Assembly (NCBI GenBank): GCA_946414115.1
Contig: CAMKNF010000139.1
Location: 1-5,431 of the forward strand
Direction: 5' to 3'
Source: an uncultured Ruminococcus sp.
GTDB lineage: Bacteria; Bacillota; Clostridia; Oscillospirales; Acutalibacteraceae
Length of the DNA: 5,431 nucleotides
This document shows positions 1-4,284 of this stretch, one piece after another (position 1 is the first letter of the stretch; every line of letters starts with the position of its first letter). Below the pieces are notes generated by a model. It did no database searches, was not told the origin of the DNA, and saw only the letters and a list, made by a program, of their open reading frames with translations. The translations under genes and the position numbers were made by a program.

Positions 1-57
1 TGTTATTTATCCGTTTCATAAAATTAATGCATATATATCAATAAATTCCGAATTAAT

Positions 58-1071
58 TTACCTGTTGTGCTTATACTGAACACCCACAGGCTTGCCGAGT
101 CTTTTGCCTGCGCCATCAACAACGCAGTCAAGCGGTCTGTCGGCAATATGAACGGGCATACCCGTCTGCTGCATTACAAGCATATCAATTCCACGTAAAA
201 GTGCACCGCCGCCTGTCAGCATAATTCCGTGGTCAATGATGTCAGCCGAAAGCTCGGGCGGAGTTTTTTCAAGCGTTGTTTTAATCGCCTCGACAATCGT
301 CATTAGCGGATCTGCAAGAGCGTCACGCACCTCGGAAGCGGTAATTGTGATGTCCTTCGGAAGTCCGTCAACAAGGTTTCTGCCCTTTACAACAAGGCTC
401 TTTTCGTCCTCGTAGGGGTAGGCTGAACCGATTTTGATTTTAATGTCCTCGGCTGTTCTCTCGCCGATTAAAAGGTTATACTTTTTCTTTATATAGGTAG
501 AAATCGACTCGTCAAACTTATCGCCTGCAACACGCACCGAACAGGCTGTTACGATGTCGCCGAGCGAAATTACGGCTACCTCACTTGTGCCTCCGCCGAT
601 GTCAACAACCATACTTCCCGTAGGCTCGTCAACAGGCATTCCTGCGCCGATTGCCGCCGCCATAGGCTCTTCAATCAGAATTACAGGCGGCTTTGCGCCT
701 GCCTCGTATGCGGCGTCCTCAACAGCCTTGCGTTCAACCTCGGTAACGCCTGTCGGCATACAGATTATCACCCTCGGCTTGCTGAAAATTCCGGGCTTTA
801 CAGCCTTTTTGATAAAGTGCTGGAGCATTTTTGCGGTAATCTTGAAGTCGGCAATTACGCCGTCCTTGAGTGGGCGCACTGCAACGATTGAGCCGGGAGT
901 TCTGCCTATCATATCCTTTGCCTGCGAGCCGACTGCAAGCACATTGTCACTTCTTATATCAACCGCAACAACCGACGGCTCACGCAGAATTATTCCCTTG
1001 CCCTTAAGGCACACAAGCGTATTGGCTGTGCCGAGGTCAATTCCTATATCCTTTGAAAATGAAAACATCAT
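58..1071 (-). CDS. mreB: MreB/Mbl-family rod shape-determining actin homologue
   Basis: Bacterial actin homologue that polymerises on the inner face of the membrane and guides the lateral cell-wall synthesis machinery. With the start at 1071 it has 337 residues, normal for the family. The phosphate-1 loop DIGIDLGTANT lies at residues 8-18, the RPLKDGVIADF segment at 66-76, the phosphate-2 loop VVDIGGGTSE at 155-164, ERTAEDIKIKIG at 204-215 and the adenosine-binding LTGGGALLRG at 285-294. A longer frame opens at 1104, but that codon lies upstream of the predicted transcription start. An AAAGGAG site at 1078-1084 sits 6 nt before the ATG at 1071 and 9 nt before a second ATG at 1068, so one of those two is the real start. 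The family is certain. Whether it should be called MreB or Mbl is not: ERTAEDIKIK resembles Mbl, while the LGTANTLV region resembles MreB. No mreC or mreD start is visible in the 57 bases left of the stop. Confidence 0.95.
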   Translation of the reverse strand: MMFSFSKDIGIDLGTANTLVCLKGKGIILREPSVVAVDIRSDNVLAVGSQAKDMIGRTPGSIVAVRPLKDGVIADFKITAKMLQHFIKKAVKPGIFSKPRVIICMPTGVTEVERKAVEDAAYEAGAKPPVILIEEPMAAAIGAGMPVDEPTGSMVVDIGGGTSEVAVISLGDIVTACSVRVAGDKFDESISTYIKKKYNLLIGERTAEDIKIKIGSAYPYEDEKSLVVKGRNLVDGLPKDITITASEVRDALADPLMTIVEAIKTTLEKTPPELSADIIDHGIMLTGGGALLRGIDMLVMQQTGMPVHIADRPLDCVVDGAGKRLGKPVGVQYKHNR

Positions 1072-1077
1072 TAACAG

Positions 1078-1084
1078 CTCCTTT
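1078..1084 (-). promoter_or_regulatory. Ribosome binding site of mreB
   Basis: Reading the minus strand, AAAGGAG precedes two adjacent ATG codons by 6 and 9 nt. This fixes the start at 1071 or 1068 and rules out the upstream in-frame ATG at 1104. Confidence 0.85.
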
Positions 1085-1105
1085 AAACATAAAGCGATAA
1101 ACATT

Positions 1106-1134
1106 ATTATATATTAAGCAGTTATTGTAATCAA
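1106..1134 (-). promoter_or_regulatory. Sigma-A type promoter of mreB
   Basis: On the minus strand a perfect -10 TATAAT (1111-1106) lies 17 nt downstream of a -35-like TTGATT (1134-1129, 4 of 6 matches to TTGACA). Transcription would begin near 1099, giving a leader of about 28 nt that ends at the AAAGGAG site. The call is by inspection only. Confidence 0.7.
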
Positions 1135-1207
1135 CATTAATATGTCGAAATTCTACGAGATTAAATCCAATATTCTTAAATATTATTTTACCACCTTATG
1201 TTATTTA

Positions 1208-1236
1208 TTGCAATTACTTTTATTTTTTGGTATCAT
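1208..1236 (+). promoter_or_regulatory. Sigma-A type promoter of rsmE with extended -10
   Basis: TTGCAA (1208-1213) and TATCAT (1231-1236, 5 of 6 matches) are separated by 17 nt, and TGG directly before the -10 box provides an extended -10. Transcription would start near 1243, about 33 nt before the rsmE ATG. An in-frame ATG at 1198 lies upstream of this promoter and so cannot be the translation start if the promoter is used. Confidence 0.65.
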
Positions 1237-1265
1237 AGAATAAATAGACTTTATTACATAAATTT

Positions 1266-1269
1266 GAGG
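1266..1269 (+). promoter_or_regulatory. Ribosome binding site choosing the rsmE start
   Basis: GAGG lies 6 nt before the ATG at 1276. A second ATG at 1271 is out of frame and too close to the site. This supports 1276 as the start, in agreement with the RsmE N-terminus, which begins close to the conserved His/Lys-rich 'HISKVLR' region. Confidence 0.7.
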
Positions 1270-1275
1270 TATGTT

Positions 1276-2004
1276 ATGGCTTGGTTTTTTACGGAACACA
1301 ACATCAAAGGCAACCAATACATTATTACAGGCGAGGATGCAAAGCACATTTCAAAGGTTCTGCGTATGAGCAGGGGCGAGGAACTTACTATCGTCACGCC
1401 CGACAAAACGCAGTGTTTATGCGAGGTTTTCAGCATTAACAGCGACAGCGTGACCGTTGACGTAATCTCAAAAAAGCCCTGTGAAAATGAGCCTGACGTG
1501 TTTGTAACGCTCTATCAGGCTCTTCCAAAAAGTGATAAAATGGACTTCATTGTGCAGAAATGCGTTGAGCTTGGCGTAAGCAGAATTGTGCCTATGCTGT
1601 CGGCTCGGTGTGTGTCACGTCCCGACGCAAAGTCGCTTGCAAAAAAGCGTGAGCGCTGGCAGAAGATCGCACTTCAGGCGGCTATGCAGAGCAGAAGGGG
1701 AATTATCCCCGAGGTCTGCCCCTGCGTTTCGTTTCAGAATGCGGCTGAACTTACAAAGGAAAACGAACAGACGATTATTTTCTACGAAATGGGCGGCGCT
1801 CCCGTAAGGGAAATTATCGAAAACAAGCCGAAAACAATCGGAATGTTTATTGGCAGTGAGGGCGGCTTTGAACAGAGCGAGGTTGACTTGATTGCAAAAT
1901 CGGGCGGCTCGGCGGCAACGCTCGGCAAAAGGATTTTAAGAGCCGAAACAGCTCCCTTGGCGGCGTTATCGGTGATTATGTATCAGACGGGAAATTTTGA
2001 TTAA
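1276..2004 (+). CDS. rsmE: 16S rRNA (uracil1498-N3)-methyltransferase RsmE
   Basis: SAM-dependent SPOUT-class (trefoil-knot) enzyme that methylates N3 of U1498 in the decoding region of 16S rRNA. The product has 242 residues, the usual family size. The N-terminal PUA-like RNA-binding part contains DAKHISKVLRM at 21-31. The knot domain shows ALPKSDKMDFIVQKCVELGV at 82-101, the AMQSRRGIIPEV segment at 136-147, the SAM-binding FIGSEGGFEQSE loop at 191-202 and the signature LGKRILRAETAPLAAL at 216-231. The frame extends back to 1198, but the GAGG site and predicted promoter support 1276. In many Firmicutes rsmE sits beside prmA and dnaJ; here it stands alone, divergent from mreB. No hairpin with a T-tract follows the stop codon, and the next structured DNA is the repeat element from 2058. 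Base composition matches mreB and ilvB, as expected for a core gene. Confidence 0.95.
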   Translation: MAWFFTEHNIKGNQYIITGEDAKHISKVLRMSRGEELTIVTPDKTQCLCEVFSINSDSVTVDVISKKPCENEPDVFVTLYQALPKSDKMDFIVQKCVELGVSRIVPMLSARCVSRPDAKSLAKKRERWQKIALQAAMQSRRGIIPEVCPCVSFQNAAELTKENEQTIIFYEMGGAPVREIIENKPKTIGMFIGSEGGFEQSEVDLIAKSGGSAATLGKRILRAETAPLAALSVIMYQTGNFD

Positions 2005-2128
2005 AGATGAATTAATAATTATGTTTCCGTTTTTATACAATAAACTATAATATAATGCGGAATTCGGAATTGCGGTCGAGTGGATAGGTTGTAATAATAG
2101 AAAAGTTTAGTTCCCGAATTAATTTATA

Positions 2129-2143
2129 TGCGGCGTTGCCGCA
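2129..2143. repeat. 6-bp GC-rich hairpin with GTT loop
   Basis: TGCGGC (2129-2134) and GCCGCA (2138-2143) form a perfect stem with a GTT loop. The centre GCGTTGC recurs at the tip of the large hairpin at 2199-2205. Confidence 0.6.
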
Positions 2144-2167
2144 GAGAAGATATTATACTATTGTGGC

Positions 2168-2184
2168 GGCGAACTGTGTTCGCC
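2168..2184. repeat. 7-bp hairpin overlapping the large hairpin
   Basis: GGCGAAC (2168-2174) and GTTCGCC (2178-2184) pair perfectly around a TGT loop. The right arm shares 2180-2184 with the left arm of the 2180-2224 hairpin, so both cannot be fully formed at once. Confidence 0.6.
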
Positions 2185-2224
2185 ATATTTCATAAATTGC
2201 GTTGCAATTTATGAAATATGGCGA
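2180..2224. repeat. Perfect 21-bp inverted repeat with 3-nt loop
   Basis: The arms 2180-2200 and 2204-2224 are exact reverse complements around the loop GTT (2201-2203). The stem is AT-rich in the middle, closed by CGCC/GGCG at the base and TTGC/GCAA at the tip. No T-tract follows on either strand, so it does not look like an ordinary intrinsic terminator. It is the longest perfect palindrome in the window. Confidence 0.8.
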
Positions 2225-2348
2225 TAGAGGAAACGTCACATAAATATCAATATTTGTTCAGCAAACAAACCTTTCCGTACAACACGCACTATTACAAATT
2301 CGGAAATTTGCGTATCGAGGCACTCGACCGACCATTAATTACGCATTC

Positions 2349-2368
2349 CGAATTACGAATTACGAATT
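2349..2368. repeat. 7-bp tandem repeat CGAATTA
   Basis: Two full CGAATTA units and a partial CGAATT unit run head to tail. They form the right flank of the repeat element and end 6 nt before the nucleosidase ribosome binding site. Confidence 0.75.
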
Positions 2369-2373
2369 GAAAT

Positions 2374-2380
2374 AAAGGTG
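2374..2380 (+). promoter_or_regulatory. Ribosome binding site deciding the nucleosidase start
   Basis: AAAGGTG lies 6 nt before the ATG at 2387. A GTG at 2378 is in frame but forms part of this site, so it is unlikely to be the start codon. Confidence 0.75.
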
Positions 2381-2386
2381 AATATA

Positions 2387-3088
2387 ATGATAGGAATTAT
2401 TTGTGCAATGCAGATTGAGGCTGACGGAATAATCGCCCTCTGCGAAAATGTAAAAACAACAACTCACGCAAAAATGAAATTTACTCTCGGAACGCTCCAC
2501 GGCAAAGATGTCTGCATTGTTGTGTGCGGAGTCGGCAAGGTGAACGCCGCAATGTGTGCACTTATGCTGATTGAAAAATACAAACCCAACCTTGTGCTTA
2601 ACAGCGGCGTTGCAGGCTCGCTTTCGCCGATTGTCGGCATAGGCGACATTGTGGTGGCGACAAAGTCGGTTGAGCACGATATGAACGGTACCGCTCTCGG
2701 CGACAAACAGGGTGAAATCACATTCCCCGACGGCAATATGATGTTCTTTGAGTGCGACAAGCAGGCGTCTACTCTGCTCGCCGCAATTTGCAAGGAAATT
2801 CCCGACACGAAGGTTGCCCAGGGAATTATCGCAAGCGGCGATATTTTTGTTTCAGACCGCAAGCAGAGATTTAAGATTAACGACCGCTTCGGTGCGCTTG
2901 CGTGTGAAATGGAGGGTGCAGCTATCGGTCACGTCTGCGTAAGATGTGAAGTGCCCTACGGAATTATCAGAGCAATTTCAGACGACCTTGACGAGAACAA
3001 GGGTATGGACTTTGTAAAATTCTGCGAGCTTGCAAGCAAAAAAACCGTTGCGGCTGTAAGCGGATTTATTAAGGAATATAACAATTAA
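2387..3088 (+). CDS. mtnN: 5'-methylthioadenosine/S-adenosylhomocysteine nucleosidase
   Basis: Cytosolic enzyme that cleaves the N-glycosidic bond of MTA and SAH to release adenine, clearing by-products of SAM metabolism; in SAH-using bacteria it feeds the LuxS/activated methyl cycle. The product has 233 residues, typical for the Pfs/MTAN family. The N-terminus MIGIICAMQIEAD matches the family start, with E11 corresponding to the catalytic-pocket Glu12 of the E. coli enzyme. Further motifs are CGVGKVNAA at 47-55, NSGVAGSL at 72-79, GIGDIVVATKSVEHD at 84-98, ASGDIFVS at 149-156, CEMEGAAIGHVC at 173-184 (E176 is the expected ribose-binding Glu) and RAISDD at 195-200 (D199 is the expected catalytic Asp). 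All key residues are present, so it should be active. ATG 2387 was chosen over the in-frame GTG at 2378. The repeat element occupies the upstream region and no convincing promoter is visible there. No clear terminator follows. Confidence 0.93.
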   Translation: MIGIICAMQIEADGIIALCENVKTTTHAKMKFTLGTLHGKDVCIVVCGVGKVNAAMCALMLIEKYKPNLVLNSGVAGSLSPIVGIGDIVVATKSVEHDMNGTALGDKQGEITFPDGNMMFFECDKQASTLLAAICKEIPDTKVAQGIIASGDIFVSDRKQRFKINDRFGALACEMEGAAIGHVCVRCEVPYGIIRAISDDLDENKGMDFVKFCELASKKTVAAVSGFIKEYNN

Positions 3089-3209
3089 ACCAATATATCA
3101 AAATATAAAACGAGAAAAGCTTTTAAAATATTTACAAAAATATGCCTCAACTGTAGATAAGCTTTAGAATGATTTGTAAAAAAATGGAAAAATAGGTAGT
3201 GTTTATAAT

Positions 3210-3845
3210 ATGACAAATGTAAATGAAAAAAGGTACCCGAATATTTCCGAAGCGGTTGCTTTTAGAATAGCGTTCGCACATATGGCTTATTCCTATGGAG
3301 ATGTAGGATGGGATAAAATCGAAAGGTATGTTTGTGAACACTGCGGACTTACTGAACAGTATGCAGATTTTCTCGCTCCAAAATCTACTTTTAAGAAAGA
3401 ATTTGCTATTTTAGACACATATCACTATGGTGTGAGTGCAAATATACGAAAAGAATTAATTGAAAATTTTGATATTACTGAGGATGATTTCAGACCTTGC
3501 CGTAACAAAACAGGAGATATTGTCTTTTATCAAATTACACCTGTTCATACAATGTTGCCGCTTACCTCAGTCAATAGAACGCATCCGTTAAAGCCGTGTA
3601 AAAAATGCGGTTCAATTCAATACAGAGAAAAAGAGTATAGAAATGAAAACGGATATCCTTATAGTTTTATAACTCAGGAAGTATTGAATGATCTTCACGA
3701 CTTAAATGTAACATATGAGAAATACGAAATGCACTTGCCATATTGGGTCGTTAGCCGAAGAGTTTATGACTTTCTCATTGAAAGATATCCGAGAATGAAT
3801 TTTCAACCTATTTTTTTAAGGACATCCTTTTGCGAAGAGGATTGA
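3210..3845 (+). CDS. Hypothetical protein with two CxxCG motifs
   Basis: I do not firmly recognise this 211-residue protein. It has no signal peptide or membrane segment and is rich in aromatic and charged residues, so it is probably cytosolic. Two CxxCG motifs, CEHCG (42-46) and CKKCG (130-134), could together bind one zinc ion. Other notable stretches are FYQITPVHTMLPL (106-118) and the C-terminal VVSRRVYDFLIERYPRMNFQPI (180-201, given as a region). The double CxxCG layout and an SxRVYxxL...F.PI tail recall 'double-CxxCG' and related immunity-type proteins, but this is a weak memory-based resemblance. Its DNA is visibly more AT-rich than the neighbouring core genes and uses more A/T-ending codons, suggesting recent acquisition. 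The ATG at 3210 has only a weak AGGTAG site 10 nt upstream. It lies between the nucleosidase and a repeat end, with no partner toxin gene visible. Confidence 0.75.
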   Translation: MTNVNEKRYPNISEAVAFRIAFAHMAYSYGDVGWDKIERYVCEHCGLTEQYADFLAPKSTFKKEFAILDTYHYGVSANIRKELIENFDITEDDFRPCRNKTGDIVFYQITPVHTMLPLTSVNRTHPLKPCKKCGSIQYREKEYRNENGYPYSFITQEVLNDLHDLNVTYEKYEMHLPYWVVSRRVYDFLIERYPRMNFQPIFLRTSFCEED

Positions 3846-3895
3846 AGCATATTAAGACTATCTAATACTAAACTTCTATATTATAGCAAGCTCGC

Positions 3896-3924
3896 CACTC
3901 GACCTAAATTGTTAATTGTTAATT
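3896..3924. repeat. Solitary repeat end: CACTCGACC plus 7-bp tandem repeat
   Basis: CACTCGACC at 3896-3904 is identical to the first nine bases of the right end of the 2058-2368 element. It is again followed by AT-rich 7-bp tandem units, here TTGTTAA twice at 3909-3922. No matching GGTCGAGTG left end is seen after the upstream gene, so this appears to be a truncated or solo copy of the same repeat family. Confidence 0.55.
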
Positions 3925-3937
3925 TAACATAGCTCCA

Positions 3938-3963
3938 TATTCCGACAAAATCTGAATTTTGCT
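3938..3963 (+). repeat. 26-bp direct repeat, left copy, flanking the toxin-antitoxin locus
   Basis: The first 14 bases, TATTCCGACAAAAT, are identical to 4285-4298. Over 26 bases 23 match, with mismatches at 3952, 3956 and 3961. The two copies enclose 321 bp that contain the whole toxin-antitoxin locus. Confidence 0.8.
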
Positions 3964-3981
3964 TCAATGTAAAAATCAGTG

Positions 3982-4010
3982 TTGTATTAATTGACAATTT
4001 ATGATATAAT
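3982..4010 (+). promoter_or_regulatory. Extended -10 promoter of the small toxin transcript
   Basis: A perfect TATAAT at 4005-4010 is preceded by TGA (extended -10). A weak -35, TTGTAT at 3982-3987 (3 of 6), lies 17 nt upstream. A perfect TTGACA at 3991-3996 is only 8 nt from the -10 and cannot act as its -35 in the usual way. Transcription would begin near 4017, giving a leader of about 59 nt. Confidence 0.7.
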
Positions 4011-4051
4011 TTCTGCGGATAAGGCGACCTGAACGGTAGGCGGTTAAGTCT

Positions 4052-4069
4052 TGCCCCTGAAACGGGGTG
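4052..4069 (+). promoter_or_regulatory. Hairpin masking the toxin Shine-Dalgarno sequence
   Basis: CCCC (4054-4057) pairs with GGGG (4064-4067) around the loop TGAAAC, extended by two G-U pairs at 4052-4053/4068-4069. The GGGGTG at 4064-4069 is the ribosome binding site, 6 nt before the ATG at 4076, so the stem would hold it closed. Masked ribosome sites are common in type I toxin mRNAs. A further possible stem upstream pairs AAGGC (4021-4025) with GTCTT (4048-4052). Confidence 0.55.
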
Positions 4070-4075
4070 TTGCTG

Positions 4076-4141
4076 ATGGAGTACATAATTTTAGCTTTAG
4101 CAATTATTCTGTACACTATTATAGTAATAAAAAAGAAATAA
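4076..4141 (+). CDS. 21-residue hydrophobic peptide, candidate type I toxin
   Basis: A short ORF starting Met-Glu-Tyr, continuing with an uninterrupted hydrophobic stretch (residues 3-18, mainly Ile, Leu, Ala, Val with one Tyr-Thr pair) and ending in Lys-Lys-Lys. This is one short transmembrane helix with a basic tail, the usual make-up of type I toxins that insert in and depolarise the membrane. Evidence that it is expressed: a perfect extended -10 about 70 nt upstream, a GGGGTG site 6 nt before the ATG, and a structured leader that masks this site. The stop codon lies inside the left arm of a terminator hairpin. A convergent antisense RNA, driven by a consensus promoter, covers its 3' end. 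I cannot place the peptide in a named family; it lacks the acidic C-terminal tail typical of Fst. The alternative is a regulatory small membrane peptide that is not toxic. Confidence 0.7.
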   Translation: MEYIILALAIILYTIIVIKKK

Positions 4142-4172
4142 ACCGCCAACCCGGAAAGTGACGGTTTATTTC
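4129..4172 (-). terminator. Intrinsic terminator of the antisense RNA, shared stem with toxin mRNA
   Basis: Arms 4135-4145 (GAAATAAACCG) and 4162-4172 are perfect 11-bp reverse complements around a 16-nt loop. On the minus strand the stem is followed at once by six T (4134-4129), a strong intrinsic terminator. On the plus strand the same stem follows the toxin ORF, with its left arm containing the stop codon, but the sequence after it is only AT-rich, so termination there would be weaker. Confidence 0.85.
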
Positions 4173-4191
4173 ATATAAATCAATCTTTTGG

Positions 4192-4213
4192 GGCTAACCG
4201 CTTATCGGTTGCC
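4192..4213 (-). other. 5' hairpin of the antisense RNA
   Basis: GGC, a bulged T and AACCG (4192-4200) pair with CGGTTGCC (4206-4213), leaving the loop CTTAT (plus-strand reading). As the first structure on the antisense RNA, it is a likely stabiliser or a site for initial loop contact with the target. Confidence 0.6.
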
Positions 4214-4225
4214 TTGTCTGTTTCT

Positions 4226-4253
4226 ATTATATCAAATTTAAAACATTTGTCAA
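4226..4253 (-). promoter_or_regulatory. Consensus promoter of the antisense RNA
   Basis: On the minus strand a perfect TTGACA (4253-4248) and a perfect TATAAT (4231-4226) are 16 nt apart, with TGA before the -10 as an extended -10. It is the closest match to consensus in the window and clearly better than the toxin promoter, as expected when an unstable antitoxin RNA must be made in excess. Transcription would start near 4219. Confidence 0.85.
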
Positions 4254-4254
4254 G

Positions 4255-4284
4255 CGTACATTCATTTGAGTGTACGTTGTTTTG
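4255..4284 (+). terminator. Second hairpin, possible read-through terminator before ilvB
   Basis: CGTACATTC (4255-4263) pairs with GAGTGTACG (4268-4276), with one T-G wobble, around a short ATTT loop. The stem is followed by TTGTTTTG, a moderately T-rich tract. It could end toxin transcripts that pass the first stem and so insulate ilvB. Because it begins one base beyond the antisense -35 box, it could instead be a protein-binding palindrome for that promoter. Confidence 0.45.

Larger units (their letters stand above)
2058..2368. repeat. Hairpin-rich intergenic repeat element with inverted ends
   Basis: A non-coding block filling most of the 380-bp gap between rsmE and the nucleosidase gene. 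CGGTCGAGTG at 2073-2082 is repeated in perfect inverted orientation as CACTCGACCG at 2321-2330. A second 10-bp inverted pair, AATTCGGAAT (2061-2070) and ATTCCGAATT (2345-2354), lies outside it. The flanks are 7-bp tandem repeats: CGGAATT twice at 2058-2071, and CGAATTA twice plus CGAATT at 2349-2368. Between the ends are several perfect small hairpins: 2129-2143, 2168-2184, 2180-2224, 2253-2269 and 2295-2310. No open frame of useful length is present. The layout resembles a MITE-like or other non-autonomous intergenic repeat, but no target-site duplication can be defined. It could instead be a structured RNA element. Confidence 0.65.
4129..4219 (-). ncRNA. Candidate antisense RNA antitoxin, about 90 nt
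   Basis: The predicted transcript runs from about 4219 (7 nt after the -10 box) to the U-tract at 4134-4129. Its 5' part folds into a hairpin with GGC/GCC and AACCG/CGGTT arms (4192-4213), a single-base bulge and the loop ATAAG (as RNA, AUAAG). Its 3' part is the 11-bp terminator stem. It runs antisense to the last codons and 3' untranslated region of the 21-codon ORF, so it is fully complementary to the toxin mRNA wherever that mRNA extends. Convergent transcripts overlapping at a terminator are the layout of the Fst (par), TxpA/RatA and BsrG/SR4 type I systems. No coding capacity was seen in it. Confidence 0.7.

Noticed and set aside
554..1117. Plus-strand open frame of 187 codons opposite mreB
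   Set aside because: It lies antisense to a clear MreB gene, has no ribosome site or recognisable motif, and has a low-complexity Ser/Ile/Thr-rich composition typical of an antisense reading.
1198..1275. N-terminal extension of RsmE by 26 residues
   Set aside because: The upstream ATG lies before the predicted promoter and has no ribosome site; the added residues do not look like RsmE.
2180..2224. The 21-bp palindrome as the rsmE terminator
   Set aside because: No T-tract follows on either strand and it is 175 bases beyond the stop codon inside a repeat element.
2349..2368. Heptamer tandem repeats as a CRISPR array
   Set aside because: The units are 7 bp, directly joined and without spacers.
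2464..2862. Minus-strand open frame of 132 codons opposite the nucleosidase
   Set aside because: Fully inside a well-supported gene on the other strand, with no motif or start signal.
3115..3124. AAAAGCTTTT palindrome after the nucleosidase gene as a terminator
   Set aside because: It is a loopless 10-bp palindrome of mostly A and T, with no stable stem and no clear T-tract.
3991..4010. TTGACA followed by TATAAT as the toxin promoter
   Set aside because: The spacer is only 8 nt, too short for a sigma-A promoter. The extended -10 with the weak TTGTAT at 3982 fits better.
4076..4141. Assignment of the 21-residue peptide to the Fst family
   Set aside because: The gene layout is similar, but the peptide lacks the charged, Asp-rich tail and the length typical of Fst, so only the architecture-level call is kept.
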